A stretch of 64,000 nt of DNA from CFX5 sp023384495 (GCA_048499455.1 JASNZV010000002.1:372001-436000), one strand, 5' to 3'; positions 46,315 through 55,919 are shown, counted from the first letter of the stretch. Numbers and translations: made by a program. Notes: generated by a model not told the origin, from the sequence alone.

Positions 46315-46343
46315 GCATACACCTGGCCTGCTCCATCGCTGTC

Positions 46344-46862
46344 TTACCCCACGTTCTCTCGCGCAGCGGCCTGGTATTCGGCGTAGTCCCCCCGCGAGAA
46401 GCAGACGATGAGGACCCGCTCCAATCCGCCGTCCTGGGCCAGGAATTCGCCGATGGCGCGCAGGGCGATACGACTCGCGCGCTGGATGGGAAAGCCGTAC
46501 GCCCCCGTGCTGATGGCGGGAAACGCGATGCGCTTCACCCCATGCCGCACGGCCAACGCCAGCGAATTGCGATAGCAGCGGGCCAGCAGTTCGTCCTCGT
46601 TCTGTTGGCCGCCGCGCCAGACCGGCCCCACTGTGTGGATGACATGCCTGGCCGGCAGGTTGTAGCCGCCGGTGATCTTGGCCTCGCCGGTGGCGCAGCC
46701 CCCCAGTGTACGGCATTCGGCCAGCAACTGGGGCCCCGCCGCGCGATGGATGGCGCCGTCCACGCCGCCCCCGCCCAAGAGCGAACTGTTGGCGGCGTTG
46801 ACAATGGCGTCAACCGCCACGGTTGTAATATCGCCCTGGATGATCTCGATACGTTGATCCAT
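46344..46862 (-). CDS. Macro-domain O-acetyl-ADP-ribose deacetylase
   Basis: 172 residues, YmdB-like macro domain. It binds and hydrolyses ADP-ribose derivatives. Motifs: IEIIQGDITTVAVDAIVNAAN near the start with NAAN, GGGGVDGAIHRAAG, TGGYNLPARHVIHTVGP, and ISTGAYGFP. GAGGAGGGGGAG directly precedes the ATG. It lies 47 bp after the large BTAD regulator on the same strand and could be co-transcribed with it. Confidence 0.93.
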   Translation of the reverse strand: MDQRIEIIQGDITTVAVDAIVNAANSSLLGGGGVDGAIHRAAGPQLLAECRTLGGCATGEAKITGGYNLPARHVIHTVGPVWRGGQQNEDELLARCYRNSLALAVRHGVKRIAFPAISTGAYGFPIQRASRIALRAIGEFLAQDGGLERVLIVCFSRGDYAEYQAAARENVG

Positions 46863-46908
46863 CTCCTCCCCCTCCTCGCTTGCTTGCCCACCGTGGCCAA
46901 CCCACCCC

Positions 46909-49900
46909 TCACCCCAGCCAGACTACCGGCCCCGGCGCCGGGCTCGCCAGGTAACGCCCGGCGCGCCCGCTCAGGTGGGCGCGAAGCGCAGGGTCCGCCA
47001 GCCCGGCGCACAGCTCGTTCATGTGCGCCCAAGCCTGATCGGCCAGGTGTGGGCGGCGCGGGTCATCCAGCGCGGCCAGGATCGCCACCGCAGCGCCGTA
47101 GACAAAGAGGGGGTCGTCCATGCCGCCGGCGCTGCCGTCTCGCAGCACAAAGAGCATCTCCTCGACACACTCACGCGCCTGCCCCAGGTCATTGCGCCGG
47201 CGATGGAGCTCGCCCAACCCCGCCAGCGACGAGAGCAACAACAGGCGGTTCGGCTCCTGCCTGCGGATCGCCATTCCCGCCGCCAGCGCCGGCTCGGCCT
47301 CCCCCCACCGTTGCAGGTGGAGCAGCGCCAATCCACGCAGCGTGTGGGCGTAAGCCGCAGCGCCGCGCTCGCCCGCGGCCGCGGCCCGGTCTGCGGCCTG
47401 GGCCATGCGCGCCAGCGCGCACGGATCTTGTTCATCGAGCAGGGCAAAGTAGGCCAGCGCCGCCTCCACCTTGCATTCGCACCAGAGATCATCCGCCGAC
47501 TGCGCCAGCAGCCGGGCGCGGTGCAATTCCTGGCCAGCGCGGGGCCAATCCCCCAGAAAGCGGTAGACCAACCCCAAGTCCGCCCGGGCGCTGCCCTCTA
47601 TCCAGGCATAGTCGATGACGGCCGCGGTCTCCGCCGCTTCGCTGTAGTGGAGCAGCGCGCCCACGTAATCCCCCTGAAATCGGCGCATGTTGCCCAGGTT
47701 GTGCAGCCGGGCCGCGACATAGTAGCGGTCTTCACTCTTGTGGGCCACCTCCAGCGCTTCGCGATAGAGCGCCTCGGCGCGGGCATATTCCTCCTCGTCG
47801 CTGGCCAGGTTGCCCAGGTTGTTGAGCAGGATGCCGACCCCGCGCACAAAGTTGGCCTGGCGGGCGATGCGCAACGCCTCTTCGTAGTAGTCTCGCGCCG
47901 TCGCCCGCTCGCCCCGCTGCCAGGCATTGACGCCCAGGTTGCTAAAGGCCTGCACCTCGCCCATGCGATAGCCGATGGCCCGGTGATGCTGGAGCGCGGC
48001 CTGCAGCGCCCGGTCCGACTCGGCGTAGTTGCGCTGCGTGGCGTAGACCGTCGCCAGCGCCGAGAGCGCCATCCCTTGCCCGCGACGGTCGCCCAGGCTT
48101 TGGTGGATCGCCAGCGCCTGCCGGCTGTACCGTTCGGCCGCATCCCAATCGGAGGCGCGCTGGGCGGCCATGGCCAGCCCGCCCAGCGCGACGCCCTCGC
48201 CCCAGCGGTCGTTGAGACGCTGGTAGCCTGCCAGCGCGGCTTCCATCTCCTGCACGCCACCTGCTTCGCTGCGCAACACCAGGACGTACCCCAGCATGTA
48301 GCGGACCTCGGCTTCCAGCCGCGGCAGGTTGCTTTTCGCCGCCAGCGCCAGCGCCTGGCGCAGATGCGTCTCTGCAGCCTGCACCTCGTCCATGCGATGC
48401 AGGGCGACGGCGAGCTGGTGTAGAGCCGCGGCGACCAACCCGTCATCGGCAAGCGTGCGGGCCGCCTCCCATGCCATCGTCGCCAGGGTGTGGGCCTCGC
48501 CGTGTTGGCCCAGCGCGAGGGCGGCGCGCGCCTGTTCGATGCGCAGGCGGATCGCAAGCCGCGCGTGCGGCGCCGGCGGGTAGGCGGACGGTTCGATCGC
48601 CGCGAGGCTGTGGGCAAAGAGTTCCACTGCTTCGCGAAAGAGGCCGGCCATATCATAAAAGCGAGCCAGCGCCTCCAGCGCCTCCTCCGGGGCGCGCCCG
48701 TTTTCCATTTCCAGCGCATGGCGCCAGGCAGCCCGCATGTTGTCCAGGTCAGCGCGGATCAGCGCCAACGCCTTGTGCGGCTCCGCACCATAGAGCGCCT
48801 CTGCCTGTTGCGCAAGCTGGCCCAGGTAGAAACGCGCATGGCGTTCTCTCGCCGGGGCTTGCTGGCCGGCTTCATCCTGCTGCTCCTGTTCCGCCAGGTG
48901 ACCGGCGGCAAATTGGCGCACCACCTCGTGCAGGTCGAAGCGGCCCGGCGCGGCCACCCGCACCAATGACTGGTTGACCAGCGCGGTGAGTTGCGGCGGC
49001 GCAGCCCCGGTGATGGCCATGGCCGCTTCTCGGCTGAACGCACCGTGAAAGAGGGCGAGCTGGGCCAGCACGGCGCGCTCCACTTCGCCCAGCAACTGCC
49101 ACGAATGGTCAAAAACAGCCCTCATGCTCCGCTGGCGAGGCGGCGTATCGGGCATGTCGCTGGCGAGAAAGTCCAGGCTATGGCTGATGGCGGCGGCGAT
49201 CTCGTCGCAGCGGTAGCTTTCCACCCAGCTTGCCGCCAGCTCGATGCCCAGGGGCAGCCCCGCCAGCAGCCGGCAGATGGCTGTGACTGATGCCTGATTC
49301 TCGGCGTCCAGTTCGAAAGCGGCCAGCCGTCGCCGCGCCCGCTCCACAAAGAGACGCACGCTGGCAAAGCTCAACAGCACGCCGGCGGGCCGGTTCGCCT
49401 CGATGCCGGGGGCGGCAAGCCCCTCGACCAGCAGGGCATGCTCGGCGGAAAAGTTGAGCCGCCGCCGCGAGGTGACCAGAATCTTGGCATCCGGCGCGCA
49501 TTCCAGCAGCCGGGCCAGCCACGGCGCAGCGACCTCGGCCAACTGCTCGAAGTTATCCAGGATCAGCAGGCACTTGCGCGCTTGCAGGTAGTCCATCAGT
49601 TGTTGTGCCGGCTCTGCCGGGGGGAGAAAGCTGAGGCCCAACACCTGCCCCACCGCCGTGACAAGCGCCAATTCATCGTCGGCGCCGGCCAGGCTCACAA
49701 ACCAGGCCCCATCGGCAAAAGCCAGTTTGACCCCTTCGGCGGCGGCCAGGGCCAGCCGTGTCTTGCCCACGCCGCCCGGCCCCACCAGCGTGACGAGCCG
49801 GCGCACGGGGTCCAACAGCCACTCGCGCAGCCGGGCCAGTTCGGCCTCGCGGCCGACAAAGCTGGTGGCTGCGGACGGCAGATGGTGGGCAGGCGGTCGT

Positions 49901-50733
49901 CGCGCCACACGCGGCGGCGCGGTGAGCGGCATTGCTTGCGCTTCGGGCCCCACGGCGCCGCTGCGGATCTGCTCGTAGAGCGCCTCGGTCTCCGGTGAGG
50001 GCGGCGCGTCCAGTTCGGCCTGGAGGATGCGCCAGCAGCTTTCGTAGGCCGCCAAGGCGGCGCTGCGTTGCCCGGCCAGCGCAAGGGCGAGCATGGCCTG
50101 GCGGTGCGCCTCCTCGCGCAGCGGGTCCAGCTCGATTTGGCGCAGGGCGTACTTGTGCGCCGCGCTGAAATCGCGGCGCTGCATCGCGCCGTCGGCCAGG
50201 GTGTGCAACGTCTGCAACGCCTGGGTGTGAAACCATTCGCGCCGCGCCAGCATCCACTCTTCGAGCGGCGGGCTGTCATCGACAAAGAGACCGCGCAGAA
50301 ACTCGCCCCGATAGAGCGTGGCCGCCTCATCCAGCCGCGCCAGGCAGGCGGCGCAGGTAGGGGGCGAATCGTGCTCGTGGCGTTCGCACGTCTCCAGCAG
50401 CGCCACAAAGGCAGCCGCATCCACCCAGGCGCCGGAGGTAGCGGCAAAGCGGACGCGTGTCTGCTCCACCAACAGCAGCGGGCCGGTGGCCGGGTTTTCG
50501 GGCAGGATCGAGCGCAGTTGGAAGAGGGCCTGGCGCAGATTGCGGCGGGCGGCCTCTTCTGGCTGGTCGGGCCAGAGCAGCCCCGCCAGCGCGGCCCGGG
50601 TGTGGGGGCGGTTCGACTCCACGGCGAGATAGGCCAGGAGCGCCTGGTTTTTCACCGAACGGAAGGCGCGCACGGGCTGATCCCCCGCCACGGCCTCAAA
50701 GGCGCCCAGCAGCCTCATGACGAATGCGGACAT
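46909..50733 (-). CDS. Large BTAD (SARP-type) regulator with NB-ARC-like ATPase and TPR repeats
   Basis: 1274 residues. Winged helix about 5-90 (MRLLGAFEAVAG, SVKNQALLAYLAV, LAGLLWPDQPEEAARRNLRQAL), BTAD about 98-250, a STAND-type nucleotide-binding region with Walker A VGPGGVGKTR near 313, Walker B CLLILDNFEQL near 388, and ILVTSRRRLN and GLPLGIELAASW as in NB-ARC/AfsR ATPases. From about 640 to 1250 there are TPR repeats (for example NLGNLASDEEEYARAEALYREAL). Such proteins switch on target operons when a ligand or partner is sensed by the TPR region. No target is evident; the divergent side carries the secreted-protein locus. Confidence 0.9.
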   Translation of the reverse strand: MSAFVMRLLGAFEAVAGDQPVRAFRSVKNQALLAYLAVESNRPHTRAALAGLLWPDQPEEAARRNLRQALFQLRSILPENPATGPLLLVEQTRVRFAATSGAWVDAAAFVALLETCERHEHDSPPTCAACLARLDEAATLYRGEFLRGLFVDDSPPLEEWMLARREWFHTQALQTLHTLADGAMQRRDFSAAHKYALRQIELDPLREEAHRQAMLALALAGQRSAALAAYESCWRILQAELDAPPSPETEALYEQIRSGAVGPEAQAMPLTAPPRVARRPPAHHLPSAATSFVGREAELARLREWLLDPVRRLVTLVGPGGVGKTRLALAAAEGVKLAFADGAWFVSLAGADDELALVTAVGQVLGLSFLPPAEPAQQLMDYLQARKCLLILDNFEQLAEVAAPWLARLLECAPDAKILVTSRRRLNFSAEHALLVEGLAAPGIEANRPAGVLLSFASVRLFVERARRRLAAFELDAENQASVTAICRLLAGLPLGIELAASWVESYRCDEIAAAISHSLDFLASDMPDTPPRQRSMRAVFDHSWQLLGEVERAVLAQLALFHGAFSREAAMAITGAAPPQLTALVNQSLVRVAAPGRFDLHEVVRQFAAGHLAEQEQQDEAGQQAPARERHARFYLGQLAQQAEALYGAEPHKALALIRADLDNMRAAWRHALEMENGRAPEEALEALARFYDMAGLFREAVELFAHSLAAIEPSAYPPAPHARLAIRLRIEQARAALALGQHGEAHTLATMAWEAARTLADDGLVAAALHQLAVALHRMDEVQAAETHLRQALALAAKSNLPRLEAEVRYMLGYVLVLRSEAGGVQEMEAALAGYQRLNDRWGEGVALGGLAMAAQRASDWDAAERYSRQALAIHQSLGDRRGQGMALSALATVYATQRNYAESDRALQAALQHHRAIGYRMGEVQAFSNLGVNAWQRGERATARDYYEEALRIARQANFVRGVGILLNNLGNLASDEEEYARAEALYREALEVAHKSEDRYYVAARLHNLGNMRRFQGDYVGALLHYSEAAETAAVIDYAWIEGSARADLGLVYRFLGDWPRAGQELHRARLLAQSADDLWCECKVEAALAYFALLDEQDPCALARMAQAADRAAAAGERGAAAYAHTLRGLALLHLQRWGEAEPALAAGMAIRRQEPNRLLLLSSLAGLGELHRRRNDLGQARECVEEMLFVLRDGSAGGMDDPLFVYGAAVAILAALDDPRRPHLADQAWAHMNELCAGLADPALRAHLSGRAGRYLASPAPGPVVWLG

Positions 50734-50854
50734 GACGTTTATACCTCGTTTGTGCCGGTTGACGCGAACCCGTGGTGCGCGGTGCGTCTTCCGGTCGCAG
50801 GCTGGTTCGTTGGCGAATCGTCCCCGGGGAATCCTTGCATTGCGCTGCTAAACT

Positions 50855-50926
50855 GGTAGCACCGCGGAATAGCGTGGAGTCCAGAGGTAGCGCACCAGAG
50901 ACTCCACGGCGGCTTGCGGTGCTACC
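50855..50926. mobile_element. 72-bp MITE-like element with 8-bp target-site duplication
   Basis: Terminal inverted repeats GGTAGCACCGC / GCGGTGCTACC (perfect 11 bp) and inner arms GTGGAGTC / GACTCCAC. It is flanked on both sides, without a gap, by the direct repeat GCTAAACT (50847-50854 and 50927-50934). It codes for nothing. It was inserted into the left end of a family A element. Confidence 0.8.
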
Positions 50927-51069
50927 GCTAAACTCAAGTCGGAATAAAAACGCGAAATTTTACGCAGAACGTTTTCTCTTCGTAGGTCATCGCCTCTGGC
51001 GTGACGAGGCGCAGTCACGCCGGAGGCGATGACCTACGTTTTTCGCGTTTTGACATTGATTTCGGTTTA
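50927..51069. repeat. Palindromic element, family A copy 4
   Basis: Outer CTAAAC/GTTTAG, arms AAAACGCGAAA (50947-50957) and TTTCGCGTTTT (51041-51051), and inside a long hairpin GTAGGTCATCGCCTCTGGCG... pairing with one mismatch over 24 bp (50982-51005 with 51014-51037). The left end is interrupted by the MITE-like element. Confidence 0.75.
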
Positions 51070-51282
51070 GTAGATTGTCATCGGAATTCTGATAGATGGG
51101 CCTGGGTCACGGCTCCAGCGTGACCTGTCCGGCTACCCATCATATCTTCGCTGACGGTCTACTGGGGGCACTGCCAACATCGCCCCACCGGCGCTCTTTC
51201 AGCATCGGCTAACGTTGCCGATTGTGCGTTGAGCCGGGTTTGTAACTGCCGCAGACGTTCATTATAACCACATCGCGACCCA

Positions 51283-51408
51283 CTGACAACGGATTTGGGG
51301 CGCCGATTGGACAGATAATGTTGCTGGGAATCCGCTCCCAGATTGGCTTGTACAAAACGGATTCGACAGGAGAAATCCGCTCAATCGGTTCCAAAAATCC
51401 GTTGTCAG
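51283..51408. repeat. CTGACAACGGATTT palindromic element, family I copy 1
   Basis: Perfect 14-bp arms CTGACAACGGATTT (51283-51296) and AAATCCGTTGTCAG (51395-51408) enclosing about 100 bp. Its right end (AATCCGCTCAATCGGTTCC) matches that of copy 2 at 51783. Confidence 0.75.
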
Positions 51409-51500
51409 CCCCTGCTAACGCATTGCTAACGCCCCGGCCCTATGCTGGCGGACAGCAATATCGTTAGCCGTCACACACCCAACTCAGCAAGGAGGGAGCC

Positions 51501-51782
51501 GTGAACAACTTGAGCGATCTGGTCGCCTACCCAGCGCAGGCCGAGGCGAGCGACATCCAACACGCCGCCGGGCGCAACCATCGCACCGTGTTGGTGCGCT
51601 TCTGGCGCGTGGACGAGAGCCAGCCCTGGCGCGCCACGCTGCTCTATCTGAGCGGCGAGGCCCCCGAACACTTCGCCAGCGCCTCACAGCTCTTCGCACA
51701 CCTGTGGGGTCTGCTGGAGAATGGCGCAAGCCATGATAAAACCGCTCTCGAAACCGATGTGTCCAACACAATCCGTTCCTAA
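51501..51782 (+). CDS. Small hypothetical protein
   Basis: 93 residues, no family recognised. The centre reads as an alternating beta/helix segment (RTVLVRFWRVDESQPWRATLLYLSG) followed by HFASASQLFAHLWGLLENG. The start is a GTG with AAGGAGG five bases upstream, which supports expression. The last residues and the stop run into the family I copy 2 repeat, so the original C-terminus may have been changed. It lies 125 bp before the large secreted protein gene and may be in its transcript. Confidence 0.6.
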   Translation: MNNLSDLVAYPAQAEASDIQHAAGRNHRTVLVRFWRVDESQPWRATLLYLSGEAPEHFASASQLFAHLWGLLENGASHDKTALETDVSNTIRS

Positions 51783-51850
51783 GCCTGGAATTGGAAAATC
51801 GGTTCTTGACAAACAATCCGCTCAATCCGTTCCCAAAATCCGTTGACAGC
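51783..51850. repeat. Family I element, copy 2
   Basis: Shares AATCCGCTCAATC(G/C)GTTCC and AAAATCCGTTG with the right end of the element at 51283. The left arm is TTGGAAAATCGGTT. It lies between the small ORF and the secreted protein gene. Confidence 0.65.
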
Positions 51851-51907
51851 GCGTCCCCCCAACCAAGGCAAAACCCCCTACAAGCACGTAAACAAGGAAG
51901 ATGAATC

Positions 51908-54900
51908 ATGTCCACACAACAGACTCATGGATGGCGCAAGATCAGCCAGATCGTCCTAACGACATTGCTATTGCTTGCGTTCCTCGCACCGCCGGCCTGG
52001 GCGCAGGAGGAGAGCGCGCCACCCATCGCCCCCCTCGAAGAGGCGGCCACTGTCACAGCCGCCAGCCCAGGCGCAGCCGATGCGCTCCCCAACTGTGACA
52101 ACCCGCCCTTTGGCAAGCTGCTCATGGTCGGCGCCGAACGGGAGATCTTTGTCAGCTATCGCGGCGGCTTTGGCTCACCCCACGCCAACTGGCTGGCCCA
52201 TGCCCGGCTGGATCTGGACGCCGACGGCGCACTGGCGCTGCAAGAGAGCTGGCTGGGCGGCGACTTCGACGACACGCGCCTGACCAACATCGCCCACCCC
52301 ACAGCCGCTGTGGCCGATCTCGACGCCGACGGCAAGGTGGAGCTGATCCAGGCCCTCATCGACAACAACGGCGATCTCAGCGCGCTCTCCTATGGCCAGG
52401 ATAGCGGCGCCGCGCTCCAGCAGTACACATCGGGCGGCAGCGGTGGCTCGCTCGTGGCCGCCGCCGGCGGTAACTTCACGCGCAGCGCGCCCCGCGACGA
52501 GGAGTTGGTCATCGCCACCCGCAGTGGGGCCGATAATCTTTACGTCCGCCTGATCAATGCCTTTGGCAATGGCACATTGCGGGAACTGCCCGCAGGCTTC
52601 TGGTGGACGGGCAACGACGACCGCAAGGCGCCGCGCCTGCTTACGGTCGCCAGCGCCGACCTGGACGGCGACGGCTATGATGATGAGATGGTCGTCGCCC
52701 TCTACGAAGAAGGCCAATCGTATATTCAGCTTGTGGTGTTGGAGTACACGCCGGGCTATGAACTACAGGTTACAGGGGCGGCCGCGGCCAATCTCAAAGA
52801 GGTGGCTACCTATCGCTTCGAGGCGAGCCGCGTGCTCAACCTGGCGCTGGCAACCGGCGATGTGGACAGCGACTACAAGGACGAAATCGTAATCGGCTAT
52901 GACCGGGAGCGGGAGAGCAACGACGGCTACAGCAGTGTGATCACGGTAAAGACCTTTGCCGTTGACCTCAAGAACCAGAGCGCGCCCATTGTCGAGCGCA
53001 ACCAATGGGTCAACCCCGACGTGCAATCCCCCAACCTGGCGTTGGCGGCTGCCGACACCGACGGCGACGGCGCGGCCGAGGTGGTGGTCGCTTACGAAAA
53101 TACTGGCCAGGGTGGCCTCACCATCCACACGCTCGACGCCGAGGCGGCGACGGTTTACGAGCACAATGTCTGGCAAGACGGCAGCGGAGGTCGATCATCC
53201 GCCCAGTGGCTTGCCATCGACGCTGCCGACCTCAACGGCAACGGGCAGGCCGACATCGTGGCCGCCTTCCGCGATGCGGGCAGCAAGATGCAGGTGGTGC
53301 GTATCACCGACGCCATCACCGCAACCGCGGGCATGGCCCTGGCCGGCGAGTGGATCGATAGCAACGATGGCCGCGCCAACGCCACCGGCATCAGCGTGCG
53401 CATCGCCGATTGGGACAACGACTCGATCAAGGCCGCCTATGCGCCGGCGCTGGGGGGAACGCTCAAGTGCAAACAGGTGGTGGAGCCGCAACTGGCGTCA
53501 GCGGTCTTTATCCCACCCTACTGGCGCAACATCCAGGATGGCCAGTATATGTACGGGACGATTGGCCGTTCCAGCTCGCGCGAGACGACCCAAGAGACGG
53601 CGCTCACGACCTCGCACTCGCACAGCGCGTCGGGCTATTTTGGCGTGGGCGCGGGCGTCGATGCGGTGATCGGCTCCTTTGAGGCAAGCGTCAAGCTCAC
53701 CGCGGGCTATGAGTACGCCGCCGAAGAGACCCAGTCGGGTAGCACAAACGAAGGCCAGACCGTCAGCGTCGGTTGGCTCAACTTTGACAACTATATCGTG
53801 GCGGATGACGCGGTCTACAACTGTTATCAATATCAGCTTACGCAAAACGACCAGCCGCTCGAAGGCGCGGCGCGCTTCTGCGAAAACCAGGGGGTGAGCA
53901 ACGTCTCCATGAGCATGGACACGTGGGACCTCCGGCACAATATCGATCTGCACTGGGCCCCCATCACGCGCGACTGGGCCAGCCTGACCCTCTTCCGCGG
54001 GGAGAAGGCCGTGCAGTCCAGCGTGGCCGAGGGCGGGGCGCATCTGGCCGCGGATGGCGACACCAACGGCGACATGGCGGGCGGCTCGGTCACCGTCACC
54101 AATCAGGAGCAGACGCCCTGGTGGCAGATCGACCTGGGCCAAAGCCAGCTCATCGAGAAGGTGCGCGTCTGGAATCGCACCGGCAAAGGCTGCGCCGACC
54201 CTGCCTGCGCCGCCCAACTGGCCGACTTCTATCTCTTCATCACCGACGTCGACCCGCAGACCATCTCGAATGACCCGGCGGTGCTGAAGAGCCATGCCGC
54301 CGTGCGCGCCTTCCATTTCGGCGGCGTGGCCGGGCGCGTCCACAACTTCAAGACCATGGACACCGCGGGCAACGGCGTCGAAGGTCGCTATGTGCGGATT
54401 CAGTTGGCCGGCGCCGGCGTGCTGGGGCTGGCCGAGGTGCAGGTCTTGGGCGGCAACCACATCGAGCCCGACCGCTACCCCGTGGCCGTCTGGGATGAGG
54501 ACGCCTCCACCGCGCCCGGCGGCAAGTACGCGCCGGGGACGGACGGCTGGTTCAGCGTGCAGCTCTACAACCCCGCCACCGGCCAACACGAGACGGTGCG
54601 CCAGCGCGGCAACCTGCTGTGGAATGGTTCGCAATATGGGGTGCTGCAGAGCAATCGGGTCGGCCAGGGCGACAGCACGCTGATCTGGTCGCTCTCCACG
54701 GTGACCGAGACCAGCCGCTCCACCGCCACCGCGTTCTCGCACACGGCCAAGATCGGCGCCGAGTTCGATGTGGAAATGGGCGTGGGCGCCAAGATCATGA
54801 TGGGGGGCAGCTACGAATACGCCACCGGCTTTGGCCGCGCCGAATCCAAGACCATCAGTTGGGGCTCCGGGTTTGAGATCGAAGGGGGCATGCAGGGCTT

Positions 54901-55705
54901 TCCCACCACCAACAACGGCCAGCGGGTCTACTGGCCGGATCAATGCCAGTATGGGTTCCAACCCTACTATTATGAGGTGGTCGAAGAGTCGAGCAACGGC
55001 TACCAACACCGCTTCATGGTCATCGATTACATTGTGCCCTCCTACATGCTCGACCGCACCCGTAACCTGGCCCCCTGCCGGGCTGGCGTCTTCACCACGG
55101 GGCCCAACACACCGCCCGTGGCGGTCAACGATGCATTTACCGTCACCGCTGGCATTGGCCCAGCAACGCTGGATGTGCTGGCCAACGACCACGACCCCAA
55201 CGGCGACGCGCTCACGATCACGGGCGTGACTCAGCCGGCCAATGGTCAGGTCGCCATCGCTGAAAACATGCTCGTCTACACGCCGACAGCAGGCTTCACC
55301 GGAACCGACACCTTTGGCTACACCATCAGCGACGGCATCGCCAGCGCCAACGGCGTGGTCGCGGTAACCGTGGTCCCCAACGCGGCGCCGGTGGCGACCA
55401 ATGACACATTCAATGTGAGCGCCAGCAACGGGCCGATTGTCCTGCGTGTGCTCGACAACGACCAAGACCTCCATGGCCGCGCGTTGACCATCGCCAGCGT
55501 GACCCAGCCGGCCCACGGCGAGGTCGCCATTGCCGGTAATACAGTGGTCTACACGCCTGAACCCGGCTTCACCGGCGTGGTCACCTTTACCTACACCGTC
55601 AGCAACGGCGGCAGTGAAACCACGGCAACGGTCACCCTCAACATCACCACCGGCGGGCAGGGAAGCGGCGACCGCGCGCTCTTCTTGCCTCTGGTACAGC
55701 GGTAA
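51908..55705 (+). CDS. Large secreted multidomain protein (FG-GAP repeats, F5/8-type C domain, tandem cadherin-like repeats)
   Basis: 1265 residues. Signal peptide 1-33 ending AWA. About 90-500: FG-GAP/VCBS-type Ca-binding repeats (DLDADGKVE, DLDGDGYDD, DTDGDGAAE, DLNGNGQAD). About 560-620 and 925-985: two Ser/Thr/Gly-rich amphipathic segments of similar pattern. Between them, about 705-865, a discoidin/F5-8-type C domain (TPWWQIDLGQSQLIEKVRVWNR, GRYVRIQL) that usually binds sugars. About 1062-1250: two tandem-95/cadherin-like repeats (VAVNDAFTV, DVLANDHDPNGDAL, LVYTP-x-x-GFTG). The tail FLPLVQR resembles a C-terminal motif I recall from secreted Chloroflexota proteins. Likely a cell-surface adhesin or lytic protein; function unproven. 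Confidence 0.82.
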   Translation: MSTQQTHGWRKISQIVLTTLLLLAFLAPPAWAQEESAPPIAPLEEAATVTAASPGAADALPNCDNPPFGKLLMVGAEREIFVSYRGGFGSPHANWLAHARLDLDADGALALQESWLGGDFDDTRLTNIAHPTAAVADLDADGKVELIQALIDNNGDLSALSYGQDSGAALQQYTSGGSGGSLVAAAGGNFTRSAPRDEELVIATRSGADNLYVRLINAFGNGTLRELPAGFWWTGNDDRKAPRLLTVASADLDGDGYDDEMVVALYEEGQSYIQLVVLEYTPGYELQVTGAAAANLKEVATYRFEASRVLNLALATGDVDSDYKDEIVIGYDRERESNDGYSSVITVKTFAVDLKNQSAPIVERNQWVNPDVQSPNLALAAADTDGDGAAEVVVAYENTGQGGLTIHTLDAEAATVYEHNVWQDGSGGRSSAQWLAIDAADLNGNGQADIVAAFRDAGSKMQVVRITDAITATAGMALAGEWIDSNDGRANATGISVRIADWDNDSIKAAYAPALGGTLKCKQVVEPQLASAVFIPPYWRNIQDGQYMYGTIGRSSSRETTQETALTTSHSHSASGYFGVGAGVDAVIGSFEASVKLTAGYEYAAEETQSGSTNEGQTVSVGWLNFDNYIVADDAVYNCYQYQLTQNDQPLEGAARFCENQGVSNVSMSMDTWDLRHNIDLHWAPITRDWASLTLFRGEKAVQSSVAEGGAHLAADGDTNGDMAGGSVTVTNQEQTPWWQIDLGQSQLIEKVRVWNRTGKGCADPACAAQLADFYLFITDVDPQTISNDPAVLKSHAAVRAFHFGGVAGRVHNFKTMDTAGNGVEGRYVRIQLAGAGVLGLAEVQVLGGNHIEPDRYPVAVWDEDASTAPGGKYAPGTDGWFSVQLYNPATGQHETVRQRGNLLWNGSQYGVLQSNRVGQGDSTLIWSLSTVTETSRSTATAFSHTAKIGAEFDVEMGVGAKIMMGGSYEYATGFGRAESKTISWGSGFEIEGGMQGFPTTNNGQRVYWPDQCQYGFQPYYYEVVEESSNGYQHRFMVIDYIVPSYMLDRTRNLAPCRAGVFTTGPNTPPVAVNDAFTVTAGIGPATLDVLANDHDPNGDALTITGVTQPANGQVAIAENMLVYTPTAGFTGTDTFGYTISDGIASANGVVAVTVVPNAAPVATNDTFNVSASNGPIVLRVLDNDQDLHGRALTIASVTQPAHGEVAIAGNTVVYTPEPGFTGVVTFTYTVSNGGSETTATVTLNITTGGQGSGDRALFLPLVQR

Positions 55706-55919
55706 GGGTTGGCATCGTGTGCCAGATCATACAATTTGCTAATGCCCTTCTAATGTGGCTCTAACAGAGTCGCGCGCAAAATGGTGATTGGTCTCTTTTC
55801 ACAAAGCTATCCGGAGATTCTGCAACAGCTTGGAGCAGGGTTTTCGGATAGATTCTTGTTCACCGTGTCTTGTTCACCCCATGTAGGGGATTCCGGTCAG
55901 ACATACTCCAGGGGCGCGT

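Larger units (their letters stand above)
50734..51500. other. Long intergenic region packed with palindromic elements
   Basis: No gene seen in 767 bp. It contains a 72-bp MITE-like element (50855-50926), family A copy 4 (50927-51069) and family I copy 1 (51283-51408), with GCTAACG repeated near 51208, 51414 and 51425. The promoter of the minus-strand BTAD gene must lie near 50740-50850. Confidence 0.65.

Noticed and set aside
46975..48423. A 482-codon plus-strand frame inside the second BTAD regulator
   Set aside because: Antisense to the TPR region; no start signal and no recognisable motifs.
50855..50926. T-box leader, suggested by GGTAGCACCGCGGAA
   Set aside because: The match lies in the inverted end of a 72-bp element flanked by an 8-bp duplication, and no aminoacyl-tRNA synthetase or amino-acid gene follows.
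53498..55516. A 672-codon open frame on the minus strand opposite the secreted protein
   Set aside because: Antisense shadow: His/Val/Gly-rich low-complexity product, no ribosome site, whereas the plus frame has a signal peptide and recognisable domains.
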